From positions 1 to 64,000 of IMG/VR virus record IMGVR_UViG_3300034108_000811: 64,000 nt of DNA. One strand, given 5' to 3'. The notes below the pieces were generated by a model that saw only the letters and a list, made by a program, of their open reading frames with translations, had not been told where the DNA came from and did not search any database. Source of the DNA: a virus. Within the stretch, counting starts at the first letter, position 1. Each line of letters starts with the position of its first letter. Of the stretch, positions 24,132-32,415 are shown piece after piece. A program made the position numbers and the translations under genes.

Positions 24132-25166
24132 TTAATAGGTTAGATTATATTTAATAGATAGGTCTTTTAACTTTTGTGCGTAATATCCTGTACACATTTT
24201 CTTAGACCTTTCATCGTTTAAAACATCGTTTAAATGTGGGTCTTGCGTAGGGTCTTGTCCTGTATGGTATTTACCCTTATAGAACATTTTGATAGGAGGT
24301 TGATCTCCACCTGCTGGCATTTCAGTTCCTACAGCTCCTGCATTATGAAGGATGGGGTGGTCTTTAAGTTTCTCTATTGGATCAGGAGCCCAAGAAAACC
24401 CCATTTCAGGAACTATCTTAATCTCTTTTTCTCTTAGTACAAGATTCCATAGAACAGCCCACATATCTGCACACCAACTTTGAAATCCTCTGTCTTCACT
24501 TTCAAAAAACTCCTTGTTTATCTTCAACAAGTAGTTTCTAATAACTATACAGTCTGTAATCACCTTGTTCCAGAAAGCAGCATCAATGTTCTTTAATAGA
24601 TATTGAGCCCCTCCAGAATCACTGTTTATTGCTGTTAGTTGTTCTCTAGATACACCTACAACACTTGCTATTTCAGCAAGCACGTCTCTAGTTTTGTATT
24701 CTTCTAGTTTCTCAGGAAGAACATCTCTCTCCTTACTATCAAAATAATCAACGTTTATGTAGCTTAATGTATCAGACAAATAGCACACATCATCATCTAT
24801 AAACTTTTGAACATCAAAATGTTCCATAAAAAGAACATCTGAATCACAATAGAATATTGCTTTATTTGCTAATTCTGGATGTGCCTTCCAATGTCTCCAA
24901 AGAGTGTATGGTCTAAGAACAGGAATATAGATTCCTAACAAAGAACTAATCTTATCTTCATCCTTGTAGAAATGGAATTCAGCTTCTGGATAGAGGTCTA
25001 TCACTTGCTGCCATTTTGGATTCTTTTCTCTGTAATTAGGAATAAATATAAGCACAATTGCTTTATCACTCTCTCCTCTGTTCTTTAAGCTTTCAAGCCA
25101 TAGATGCACTTGCCATGTGTAATACGTGTCATCTGGTTGTACGCAGACATACTTAAAATCCTTCAT
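24132..25166 (-). CDS. Putative glycosyltransferase (GT-A type, DSD motif)
   Basis: A 344-residue protein with KYVCVQPDDTYYTWQVHLWLESLKN at the start and the central strand KAIFYCDSDVLFMEHF, a DxD metal-binding motif of GT-A enzymes. The C-terminal part has GFQSWCADMWAVLWNL and ILHNAG, which fits a nucleotide-diphospho-sugar transferase acceptor site (WCaDmWa). Being in the minus-strand late operon with structural genes, it may decorate virion proteins. Acceptor unknown. Confidence 0.65.
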   Translation of the reverse strand: MKDFKYVCVQPDDTYYTWQVHLWLESLKNRGESDKAIVLIFIPNYREKNPKWQQVIDLYPEAEFHFYKDEDKISSLLGIYIPVLRPYTLWRHWKAHPELANKAIFYCDSDVLFMEHFDVQKFIDDDVCYLSDTLSYINVDYFDSKERDVLPEKLEEYKTRDVLAEIASVVGVSREQLTAINSDSGGAQYLLKNIDAAFWNKVITDCIVIRNYLLKINKEFFESEDRGFQSWCADMWAVLWNLVLREKEIKIVPEMGFSWAPDPIEKLKDHPILHNAGAVGTEMPAGGDQPPIKMFYKGKYHTGQDPTQDPHLNDVLNDERSKKMCTGYYAQKLKDLSIKYNLTY

Positions 25167-25197
25167 ATATGTAATTATTGGTTTATAATTTGAGCTT

Positions 25198-25875
25198 TTA
25201 TGCTCCTCTGAATCCTGTCACTGTTAAATATACAACACCACTAGTTGTTGATGTAGGTATTAAAAAGTTAAGATTTGCATCAGGTGCACTTCTCAACGGT
25301 GTAGGGAACTCAATGCTTTGAGGAGTAGTAATTGCTGTAGTTGCAAGCCTTAATCTAAACAACACTCTATAACTATTAGCAGCTGTGGCTGCAACAGATG
25401 GTGCAAGATTTGAACCAAATATAGAAGCAGAGATGTTATATGTTGTTGGAGAACTAACGTCAGTTACGTAATAAAGAGTGTTTGTTGTAAGACCTGTACC
25501 TCCAGTGAGAGTGTTATAAATAACAGTGTCTCCCACCTTCAAGTCATGAGGAGTGGTGGTGGTTACAAGTCCTGTACCTGTAGCAATAGAAGATACAGAC
25601 AAAAGTCCATCTAAAATAAGTAAGAACCCAGCTGCTCCAAGTGTATCTGTACTTAATATAACAGAGGAAACATAGTTTCTAAGACCATTATTTTGTGATT
25701 TTGGAACAAGTCCTTGAACTGTCACCACTGTACCAGCAGACTGTACCACTGTTGAATAAGCTGTATCTTTTGCAGGATTTGAATAAGCTATTGAAGAAAG
25801 TCTTTCAACAGCCTTAGCTACATACCATGTGTTTGTAGCTTCAACACTCTGTCCTATTTGTCTATTTGGTATCAT
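25198..25875 (-). CDS. Virion structural protein (adhesin-like, 225 aa)
   Basis: A 225-residue Thr/Ser/Val-rich beta protein. It contains TTTPHDLKVGDTVIYNTLTGGTGLTTNTLYYVTDVS, a module seen in phage tail-fibre and decoration proteins ('HgL.vGDtV......tg......YYV'). No signal peptide. A TATATTTG-like box 20 bases upstream lacks a good -33 element. Role: capsid or tail surface protein, inferred. Confidence 0.6.
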   Translation of the reverse strand: MIPNRQIGQSVEATNTWYVAKAVERLSSIAYSNPAKDTAYSTVVQSAGTVVTVQGLVPKSQNNGLRNYVSSVILSTDTLGAAGFLLILDGLLSVSSIATGTGLVTTTTPHDLKVGDTVIYNTLTGGTGLTTNTLYYVTDVSSPTTYNISASIFGSNLAPSVAATAANSYRVLFRLRLATTAITTPQSIEFPTPLRSAPDANLNFLIPTSTTSGVVYLTVTGFRGA

Positions 25876-25905
25876 ATTTAATGTTTTGTATATTGCAAAT
25901 ATATA

Positions 25906-26028
25906 TTATTTTCCTTGTCCAATATATTTACTTTTGGATTTATCCTTTGGACCCTTGCTTTTTCTAGCTTTTCCACCTTTTCTTTTACCAAAAACTGTTT
26001 TTCTAGAATCAACTGCTCCCTTTTTCAT
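25906..26028 (-). CDS. Small Lys-rich protein (40 aa)
   Basis: A 40-residue frame, MKKGAVDSRKTVFGKRKGGKARKSKGPK..., ending KYIGQGK. About half the residues are basic. The ATG overlaps the amidase stop (ATGA). It is another member of the tiny basic set, separated from the main cluster by 2 kb. Confidence 0.5.
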   Translation of the reverse strand: MKKGAVDSRKTVFGKRKGGKARKSKGPKDKSKSKYIGQGK

Positions 26029-26561
26029 TTTCTATATTGATTTAATGTTAAAGCTATTTTACGAGCAATTCCATGTTTATTAGATTGATAGAGCTTCATA
26101 TCTAGAGCATTTGATAGAAAACATGCTTCAAGAAGAATATTTTCAGCTCCAGGTCTCATCCAACCAAGAGTTTTTCTTGCACTCTGAGATTCAGGTCTTA
26201 CACCTCTACTTTTAAAACCAAATATTGTAAAGCATTTAAGAAGCTCTAGTCCTAATGTTCTTTCAAAGCTAGAAGACTGGTCAGGAATAAACACTTCTGT
26301 TCCTTTAGCATCTGGACCAGCAGAGTTCCAATGTATGTCTAAAAGAATATCACCTGTGGTGAATTTACCTCTGAGCCATAAAAGAGTTTGTTTAAGAGCA
26401 TTCTTATCATCATCTACTAAAGCGCTGATTCCCAATGCTTTAAGCTCAGCTACAATTAAGTTTCTGAGTTCTATTGCTAAGTCACGTTCAATGTAGCCAT
26501 TTCCTGAAGCTCCAGGATCTACACCACCGTGTCCAGCTGATAGGATGATTTTTCTAGCCAT
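26025..26561 (-). CDS. N-acetylmuramoyl-L-alanine amidase (Amidase_3), endolysin
   Basis: A 178-residue zinc amidase from the ATG at 26561; the longer frame has an unlikely N-terminus inside the holin gene. Motifs: IILSAGHGGVDPGASGNGYIERDLAIEL with zinc ligands H11 and E25, LLDIHWNSAG with ligand H77, and ENILLEACFLSN with catalytic E145. It is cut down to the catalytic domain with no cell-wall-binding module or signal peptide, so it depends on the adjacent holin for release. It hydrolyses the amide bond between MurNAc and the stem peptide. Confidence 0.92.
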   Translation of the reverse strand: MARKIILSAGHGGVDPGASGNGYIERDLAIELRNLIVAELKALGISALVDDDKNALKQTLLWLRGKFTTGDILLDIHWNSAGPDAKGTEVFIPDQSSSFERTLGLELLKCFTIFGFKSRGVRPESQSARKTLGWMRPGAENILLEACFLSNALDMKLYQSNKHGIARKIALTLNQYRK

Positions 26562-26766
26562 TGTCTTCAGGAGTTTCACTAAAAAAGTTAGAAATAAACT
26601 TACCAACTATAGCAACAATCATTACAATAGTTCCTGCAACAGGATGTCCATTGAGTACAATTATAGTGCCGCCAAATGTTCCTGCAGCAGCTAAACTATC
26701 ACCCAACACTCTAAGTCTCTTAGGTGTAGGGGCAAAATAGTATTTCCAGCCAAACTTAGTTTTCAT
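26554..26766 (-). CDS. Holin-like two-TM membrane protein
   Basis: A 70-residue protein from the ATG at 26766 (ATGA overlap with the upstream gene). It has a basic N-terminus (FAPTPKRLRVLGD), then two hydrophobic segments: about residues 28-43 (SLAAAGTFGGTIIVLN) and 47-64 (VAGTIVMIVAIVGKFISN), then an acidic tail. Size, two TM segments and overlap with the amidase gene support a holin, though sequence similarity alone would not. Confidence 0.65.
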   Translation of the reverse strand: MKTKFGWKYYFAPTPKRLRVLGDSLAAAGTFGGTIIVLNGHPVAGTIVMIVAIVGKFISNFFSETPEDNG

Positions 26767-27383
26767 TTCTTGATTTTTAATTTCCAATAACTATCAATTC
26801 CATAAACTACTGTTCCTTGTGTGGATATTCCTACATTAGCTCCAAAGAGCTGATCTTTCTTTGTCTTTAGCATTACACCAGCTCTAACCTGATTGATTAG
26901 AGCATTTTGACTAGCACCTATTCCACCACCTATATAAAGCTGATTTTTAGGCTGTTGGTGAATTGTTATGGTTTCTTTGATGATGGGATATTTAACCTTC
27001 ACCTCTGTAACCCTACCTATAATTAGGTTCTTTTGAACTGTATCAGTTATTTTTACGTATCCATTCGTATCAATACGTATACTGTCTGAATGTATGTTCT
27101 TTGCTAACAGTTCTTTTACCACCTCCTGATACTGTCCTACTAATTTATTGTAATTGGTGTCAGGAATGTAGTGGTTTATAATAGTGTCATGTGATGTTAT
27201 CTGTATTGTCTTTATAACACTTGGTTTACTAGCTATCAAGGAATCCTTGACAACCCATACTGTATCTCTTTTGATAGAAGGAGGAATTACATCTTTTTCA
27301 CCCCCACCACATCTCTGTAACAAAATCACTGTCAAGAGAACAAGAACAATGAAATTGAGAACATTAGACTTTATAAAATCCAT
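26763..27383 (-). CDS. Spanin-like membrane protein (DUF6808-like)
   Basis: A 206-residue protein with one N-terminal TM helix (residues 8-23, NFIVLVLLTVILLQ) followed at once by RCGGG, and a long periplasmic region with many charged and Asp-Thr repeats (DTVWVV, HDTIINHYIPDT). The C-terminal part (QLYIGGGIGASQN...VRAGVMLKTKKDQLFGANVGIS) could be short beta strands. Position between a coiled-coil protein and the holin suits a spanin that fuses inner and outer membranes. The Cys could be a lipobox residue; I am not sure. Confidence 0.55.
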   Translation of the reverse strand: MDFIKSNVLNFIVLVLLTVILLQRCGGGEKDVIPPSIKRDTVWVVKDSLIASKPSVIKTIQITSHDTIINHYIPDTNYNKLVGQYQEVVKELLAKNIHSDSIRIDTNGYVKITDTVQKNLIIGRVTEVKVKYPIIKETITIHQQPKNQLYIGGGIGASQNALINQVRAGVMLKTKKDQLFGANVGISTQGTVVYGIDSYWKLKIKK

Positions 27384-27384
27384 A

Positions 27385-27732
27385 TTATTTCTTAATTGTT
27401 GTATACACTCTCAGAACAAATTCAGCTGCCATTACAATAAATCCTAAAACAGCAAGTATCCAGTACACTTTCTTTTTAAAATCCTCAAGTTCTGCCACCT
27501 TTTTATCAAGAACGTGAATTCTAGTCTTTTCAATATGTATAATCTTTTGATCAAAGGATTCTAAAAGTTTAACAAATCCACCCTGTTTTGTCAAAGCATT
27601 ACCCAAAATGGCATCCACCACTTGTGTAAGCTTTGTATCCATAGAAGTGAGTTTCTCCTCCATATCTGTAAGACGTTGGTCCATGCTTTTAAGTTCATCT
27701 TTTACTTGTTCTTCAAAATGTGTTGATTCCAT
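27385..27732 (-). CDS. Coiled-coil protein with C-terminal TM (XhlA-like)
   Basis: A 115-residue protein. Residues 1-85 are heptad-rich coiled coil (EEQVKDELKSMDQRLTDMEEKL), and residues about 89-109 are a single TM helix (VYWILAVLGFIVMAAEFVLRV). Architecture and position match the XhlA/holin-associated proteins that start phage lysis cassettes. It is the first gene after the minus-strand lysis promoter. Confidence 0.65.
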   Translation of the reverse strand: MESTHFEEQVKDELKSMDQRLTDMEEKLTSMDTKLTQVVDAILGNALTKQGGFVKLLESFDQKIIHIEKTRIHVLDKKVAELEDFKKKVYWILAVLGFIVMAAEFVLRVYTTIKK

Positions 27733-27762
27733 GAGAAAGGTTACATTGTAGGGAGTTTAAAT

Positions 27763-27798
27763 AAAAAAACGCTAGTCCTTATTGAAAAGAATATAGCG
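27763..27798 (-). terminator. Candidate attenuator in the lysis operon leader
   Basis: On the minus strand CGCTA (27798-27794) pairs with TAGCG (27774-27770) with an inner TATT/AATA helix, followed by seven T. It lies in the 100-base leader between the lysis promoter and its first ATG at 27732. The stem is short, so read-through may be considerable. Confidence 0.4.
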
Positions 27799-27834
27799 CA
27801 AGTGTAATTAATATAGCAGAGAGCTGCATTTACG

Positions 27835-27866
27835 CAAATTTATAATTTAATTTTGAAACTACCAAA
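27835..27866 (-). promoter_or_regulatory. Lysis operon promoter (minus strand)
   Basis: On the minus strand TTTG (27866-27863), 20 bases, TAAATTTG (27842-27835). Full consensus match. Its elements interleave with those of the plus-strand promoter at 27852-27882. Confidence 0.7.
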
Positions 27867-27882
27867 TATTTATTTAACTTTG
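27852..27882 (+). promoter_or_regulatory. Surface-sugar operon promoter (plus strand)
   Basis: TTTG at 27852-27855, 19 bases, TAACTTTG at 27875-27882. The ATG at 27889 follows only six bases after the box, so the transcript would be leaderless or nearly so. It overlaps the lysis promoter on the other strand. Confidence 0.7.
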
Positions 27883-27888
27883 TTCATT

Positions 27889-28806
27889 ATGAAAATACTC
27901 TACGTAGCTCCACATTTATCTACAGGAGGCATGCCTCAATACCTGTATAAGCAAATTAGTTATTTCTGTAAAGAACATCAAATTGAAGTGGTGGATTACA
28001 CCAATTCAGGAGGTGATGCATTTGTTGTACAGAAGAACAGAATCAAAGAGCTTGTACCTGTACACAACCATATTCTTATGGAAGTGTATGAAAGAATGGC
28101 TCCTGATGTAATTCATTTTCAGGAGATTCCTGAAACATTTCTTCCTTCAGATGTTCTAGAAGTTCTATTTTCTATAGATAGAAAGCATTTTAACATTGTT
28201 ACACCACATAGTTCAACTGTTAACCCAGACACTATTTCCTACCATCCAGACAAATATGTATTTGTTTGTAAGTGGAGCCAGGATAGGTTTGCCCATTTAG
28301 CTGTAGATAGTGATGTGTGGACCTATCCCACAAAACTCCATATATATGATAAAGCTAAGGCTAAAGCAGCTGTAGGCTTTCGTGAGGGAAGTAAACATGT
28401 CCTTCATGTAGGACTATTTACACCAGGAAAAGATCAAGCAGAGCTGTTTGAAATAGCTAGAAAGGTGGTTGGTCTTCCTATTCAGTTCCATTTTGTAGGT
28501 AATCAGGCTAGTAATTTTGAGCACTATTGGGGCCCATTAATGGAAAACAAGCCTTCTAATTGTATTGTTTGGGGAGAAAGAGATGATGTAGACACCTTCT
28601 ACAAAGCTGCAGACTTGTTCTATTTTCCTTCTAAATATGAGCTATACCCCCTGTCTTTGCTAGAGGCTCTGAGCTACAATCTTCCCTGCATGTTTAGAAA
28701 GCTTCCTTCTTATTTAGATGACTTTGATAAAATGGAAAATGTCACATATATTACAGAAAACGTGACAGAAAACAAATCTCTTCTTCTTAAAACCCTTCAA
28801 TTATGA
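27889..28806 (+). CDS. Family 4 glycosyltransferase
   Basis: A 305-residue GT-B enzyme. Opening MKILYVAPHLSTGGMPQYLYKQISYF is the GT4 N-terminal domain with the donor-side GG loop, and HVLHVGLFTPGKDQAELFEIAR begins the C-terminal Rossmann domain. KYELYPLSLLEALSYNLPCMF matches the 'E.fpl..lEAma.g.Pvv' EX7E site. A TTG frame extending to 27853 is rejected because it overlaps the promoter. It heads a three-gene plus-strand operon with four-base overlaps. Confidence 0.85.
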   Translation: MKILYVAPHLSTGGMPQYLYKQISYFCKEHQIEVVDYTNSGGDAFVVQKNRIKELVPVHNHILMEVYERMAPDVIHFQEIPETFLPSDVLEVLFSIDRKHFNIVTPHSSTVNPDTISYHPDKYVFVCKWSQDRFAHLAVDSDVWTYPTKLHIYDKAKAKAAVGFREGSKHVLHVGLFTPGKDQAELFEIARKVVGLPIQFHFVGNQASNFEHYWGPLMENKPSNCIVWGERDDVDTFYKAADLFYFPSKYELYPLSLLEALSYNLPCMFRKLPSYLDDFDKMENVTYITENVTENKSLLLKTLQL

Positions 28807-29918
28807 GCATTTACAACAACCTTGTAAAAAACCAATCTGCAGTTAATAACCGTGTAGAAATCATTTGTCACTTTGTAGATGGACCTTATTTAGAAATCCT
28901 ATCTCCTATATCTGCTACATATGTTGTAAAATTCATAGATGTAGATAAGAACCTAGTGGTGTATGAAACTACCATTAATAATAACAACTGGTCAAAAGCT
29001 TCCACCAAATACTTTGTTAATTGGAAGATAGAAGTGTACCAGAACAATAAACTTATATATGAACATGCATATAATGCTGCTGGTAAGAATGTTTACATCT
29101 CCATAGAAAGTTCTTCTTTGGGAGATGGTCTTGCCTGGATGCCTTATATTGAAGAATTTCAGAAAATACATCAATGTAATGTAATTGTTAGCACTTATTT
29201 AAACCATCTGTTTGAGAACGAATACAAATCAATAAAGTTTGTAAATCCAGGAGATGTAGTGGAAAACTTATACGCTATGTATAAAATAGGGTATTTTTAC
29301 AATCCAGAAATGGAACCTGTTCTTCCTCATACAATTCCTCTTCAGAAACAAGCTTGTAACATATTAGGTATTATTTATAATGAGGTTAGACCAAGAATAA
29401 CCCATGTTCCTAAAAATGTATATGATTTAGATAAAACTATAACAATAGCTACAGAATCAACAGCTGGATGTAAACTTTGGACAAATGAGGGATGGCAAGA
29501 GCTTATTAATTTTCTTAATCAACAAGGATATACAGTGATTAATGTCTCCAAAGATGGATTTCCTTATGAAGGATGTACAGTGATACCATTTGACCCAACG
29601 CTTCAAGCTCCTATGGATGCAATAGCAAGTAGCAAATTGTTTATTGGACTTGCTTCAGGAATGAGTTGGCTAGCTTGGGCTCTATTTGCGCCTGTTGCAA
29701 TAATATCAAACTTCTCAGAAGAAGGACATGAGTTTTTCTCAGAGATTCGTATTACAAATACAGATGTTTGTCATGGATGCTGGAACAGTCACCGCTTTAA
29801 ATTTGACAAAGCAGATTGGAATTGGTGTCCTGTTAACAAAGGAACAGACAGACAATTTGAATGTCAGTCTTCTATAAGCAGCCAAATGGTTATTAATCAA
29901 ATACAAAGATATATATGA
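28803..29918 (+). CDS. TibC-like O-heptosyltransferase (GT9-type)
   Basis: A 371-residue enzyme resembling the autotransporter O-heptosyltransferases (TibC, Aah, BAHT). It has an N-terminal beta domain (residues 1-95), then YISIESSSLGDGLAWMPYIEEFQKIH (the GT9 loop), PRITHVPK, TESTAGCKLWTNEGWQEL, and GLASGMSWLAWAL (the donor-site S-G-S loop). The Cys cluster C323, C326, C342 and C354 (CHGC...WCP...EC) matches the iron finger of that family. In bacteria these dodecameric enzymes add heptose to surface adhesins. A phage copy would be notable. The acceptor is unknown. Confidence 0.8.
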   Translation: MSIYNNLVKNQSAVNNRVEIICHFVDGPYLEILSPISATYVVKFIDVDKNLVVYETTINNNNWSKASTKYFVNWKIEVYQNNKLIYEHAYNAAGKNVYISIESSSLGDGLAWMPYIEEFQKIHQCNVIVSTYLNHLFENEYKSIKFVNPGDVVENLYAMYKIGYFYNPEMEPVLPHTIPLQKQACNILGIIYNEVRPRITHVPKNVYDLDKTITIATESTAGCKLWTNEGWQELINFLNQQGYTVINVSKDGFPYEGCTVIPFDPTLQAPMDAIASSKLFIGLASGMSWLAWALFAPVAIISNFSEEGHEFFSEIRITNTDVCHGCWNSHRFKFDKADWNWCPVNKGTDRQFECQSSISSQMVINQIQRYI

Positions 29919-30598
29919 ACATAGACAATTTCATATGGGAACCAATCTGCTATCCAGGCTTTAAAGAAACTGTTATAAAAGAAATCTTTGATGATAGGTT
30001 GTACGAAACCTTCTTTCTAGTTGAAGAAGGTGATGTAGTTTTTGATATTGGAGCCAGCCTTGGACCATTTACATATTCTATTCTACCTAGAAAACCTAAA
30101 CATGTATTTGCTCTTGAGCCAAGCTATGAGGAATTTAAAACCCTTGTTCTTAATACACGTCATGGAAATGTTACACACATCAACAAGGGAATATCAGACT
30201 TTGTAGGTGAAATGCATTTCCAATATGCCTTTGATAAAACACATAAAATGTATGCCACCACCTTTAAAACTATTATAGAGCAATATGGAATTCAGAAAAT
30301 AGATTTTCTTAAGACAGATTGCGAAGGTGGGGAGTATGATGTGTTTAACATTGACAATCTATTATGGATTAAGAACAATGTTAGAAAGATTGTAGGAGAA
30401 TGGCACCTAGGAGAACAATGGATGAAGAGCAAGTTTAAAGCTTTCAGAGATGTCTACCTAAGAGTTTTTCCTAATTATAGAATCTTGTCTGTGGATGGAG
30501 TGGAAATCACCTCTCAGTTGTGGAGTGATGATTTTATTTCTCATTATACAGAAGTGATTATATTTATTGATAATACAGTTATTTCCACGTCCCACTAA
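29915..30598 (+). CDS. FkbM family methyltransferase
   Basis: A 227-residue SAM-dependent methyltransferase. It has motif I VVFDIGASLGPFTYSIL, FALEPSYEEFKTLVLN (acidic residue binding SAM ribose), NVTHINKGISDFVGEMHFQY, and FLKTDCEGGEYDVF (FkbM: ...DcEG.E...). FkbM enzymes methylate sugars in glycan and polyketide clusters, which fits its place after two glycosyltransferases. It ends three bases before the convergent tail operon. Confidence 0.85.
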   Translation: MNIDNFIWEPICYPGFKETVIKEIFDDRLYETFFLVEEGDVVFDIGASLGPFTYSILPRKPKHVFALEPSYEEFKTLVLNTRHGNVTHINKGISDFVGEMHFQYAFDKTHKMYATTFKTIIEQYGIQKIDFLKTDCEGGEYDVFNIDNLLWIKNNVRKIVGEWHLGEQWMKSKFKAFRDVYLRVFPNYRILSVDGVEITSQLWSDDFISHYTEVIIFIDNTVISTSH

Positions 30599-30601
30599 CT
30601 T

Positions 30602-31519
30602 TTATGGTATTGCAGTGGCATAAGCGTTTATAAGTATATTAATCCTATTGCTTAAAGATGTTAAATTCAAATTCTCTCCAATAGAATAAAAAGAAATTCT
30701 TCCGTTATAATATGGACTAACTCCACGACCAAAAACATTTATAGTTTCAGAGAGTGGAGTTTCGGAAGTCAATGTATTTGTTACAGGAATCCCTGAAATT
30801 ATTGCATTAACGTTAGATGAGCTGTTTCTTGATATTCCATGAAAGCCCGTTAGTTTTGTAAATGTAGTGCCAATAACCGAGGTAGTACTTTGACTCCGAA
30901 TGAAGTAACGACCATCACCTAAGTTAGATATTTGTGAAGTTCCAGCTAAAGAACCTCCGACTCCAATTAAACCAACAGTAGACGTCTGAGAGTCTACCGC
31001 AGTAACCCAAACCGCTAAGTGTTGATTATTCTGAGGATCAGCGTTGTTGTTTCGGTTGGTACTGATAAATTTTGTTGTGCCATCTCCAATAGGGCCAATC
31101 TTGCGATTATAGTCTGCATTAACAAAATTATTGTTTGTTGGAGCGGTTCCTACCAATGGAACTAATGCACCATTTAAGGTACGAGCACCTGCAAGAATAC
31201 AGCAAGCTTTAATTGAGTTCCATATACCATCGCTTTTGCAACCAACCACAAAGTTATTAATAGCTACCTTAACACCCTCTTCAAGTGCGGCACCATCAGC
31301 GGTTTCCACTGCATTTATATATGTTAAAGCATCTGCATCAAAACTAGAGCCTTTCCATACCCCAGCTATTTTAATGTATGGAGTGGTTATTTTCCAAATA
31401 CCCCCCACTCTTGTGTATGGAGTTGCTAGTTTCCACGTTCCGCTAACTTTTATCCACACTTTTACTCCTGCTGGAGCAGCTCCTGACCCTAATGAGGGCA
31501 TCCTTATTCTTAGTGGCAT
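30602..31519 (-). CDS. Tail fibre / adhesin with WK repeats (305 aa)
   Basis: A 305-residue protein. Residues 18-58 hold three short tandem repeats ending in Trp-Lys (IKVSGTWKLATPYTRV, GGIWKITTPYIKI, AGVWKGSS), typical of phage tail-tip anchors. The rest has ALTYINAVETADGAALEEGVK and IKACCILAGARTLNGALVPLVGTAPT, a conserved phage tail-fibre domain that looks lectin-like. It is the last gene of the tail operon, converging with the sugar operon. Likely receptor binding. Confidence 0.65.
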   Translation of the reverse strand: MPLRIRMPSLGSGAAPAGVKVWIKVSGTWKLATPYTRVGGIWKITTPYIKIAGVWKGSSFDADALTYINAVETADGAALEEGVKVAINNFVVGCKSDGIWNSIKACCILAGARTLNGALVPLVGTAPTNNNFVNADYNRKIGPIGDGTTKFISTNRNNNADPQNNQHLAVWVTAVDSQTSTVGLIGVGGSLAGTSQISNLGDGRYFIRSQSTTSVIGTTFTKLTGFHGISRNSSSNVNAIISGIPVTNTLTSETPLSETINVFGRGVSPYYNGRISFYSIGENLNLTSLSNRINILINAYATAIP

Positions 31520-31531
31520 AGCTTAATAGTT

Positions 31532-32404
31532 TTAGTTGTCTCCTATTAATGGTGGTCTATTGATATACGGGTGTGTTGGTAAAAGGCTTGTAATCATTCC
31601 CCATTTCCAAGCAAGATACCCTTCTAATATTTGACGAGTGTTGTTGCTGACAATAGACGAAAGAATTATGACTTCTGCAATGTAACCGACATGCAGAACT
31701 ACGTTATTACCTGCTGCTCCAATCTGTAAAACAAACGAAGCATCGGTAGCAACTGGAGCATTTATGTCCACATTAGCTTGCGTGAGAGTACGATTAATTC
31801 TGAGAAAAGATCTGTTAGCAGCCACTCCGTTATTGGGGTCGGCAATTAGGGAAATGATGACAGGAGTATTAGCTGGGTGTACGCCATTTGCAGTCGTATT
31901 ACTTGCAGCAACCTGACCAGTCACTCCTCTTGAGATTTGCGAAATTATCGCATCGTTTCTCGAAGCACTGGCACGATCGTCGTAGATAATGTAATAACCA
32001 GTGTTCGCTGACGCAGCTCCATTGTTCCCAAGCAAAGTGTAAATCGTATTAGGGTCAGCAACATTTCCTGCTTTCCAGACAGCAAAGACACTTGAGCCAT
32101 TTGTATTATGAAGAAAATTCCATGTTGCCGCTGTATTAATAGAAGTCAAGTATTGTGAACCATTAAAAGAAAGAACGGATTTACCATTTAACTCATTAAG
32201 CGTGAGAGTTGGTTGCGCTATACCTGTGCCTTGTGTTACATTTCTTCCAAGTCCACTTTTATCTCTCCACTCAGAAACTCCCGTTGCAACAGTGATTGTT
32301 GAAATATCAGAAGCATCTAACCAAAGTGCAGTTCTTAGCACATCAGGACTCCATAATCTATTTTGAATAACTGCTTCATCAACTCTATTTACTCCTCTTG
32401 GCAT
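31532..32404 (-). CDS. LamG/concanavalin-like tail protein (290 aa)
   Basis: A 290-residue protein: LWLDASDISTITVATGVSEWRDKSGLGRNVTQ, then GKSVLSFNGSQYLTS, and the C-terminal EVIILSSIVSNNTRQILEGYLAWKWGM...LPTHPY. This is the usual laminin-G/concanavalin-like domain of phage and bacterial adhesins ('LWLDAsd..ti....G.vs.W.DkSG' ... 'EgYLAwKWG....L...HPY'). It probably binds host glycans. Confidence 0.75.
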   Translation of the reverse strand: MPRGVNRVDEAVIQNRLWSPDVLRTALWLDASDISTITVATGVSEWRDKSGLGRNVTQGTGIAQPTLTLNELNGKSVLSFNGSQYLTSINTAATWNFLHNTNGSSVFAVWKAGNVADPNTIYTLLGNNGAASANTGYYIIYDDRASASRNDAIISQISRGVTGQVAASNTTANGVHPANTPVIISLIADPNNGVAANRSFLRINRTLTQANVDINAPVATDASFVLQIGAAGNNVVLHVGYIAEVIILSSIVSNNTRQILEGYLAWKWGMITSLLPTHPYINRPPLIGDN

Positions 32405-32415
32405 ATTGTTTTATT

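Noticed and set aside
25896-25903. TATATTTG-like box on the minus strand before the 225-residue structural gene
   Set aside because: The -33 element is missing at the proper distance, so I did not call a promoter.
26562-26606. N-terminal hydrophobic extension of the amidase as a signal peptide
   Set aside because: The added residues come from the holin gene's end in another frame. The ATG at 26561 gives the usual Amidase_3 N-terminus.
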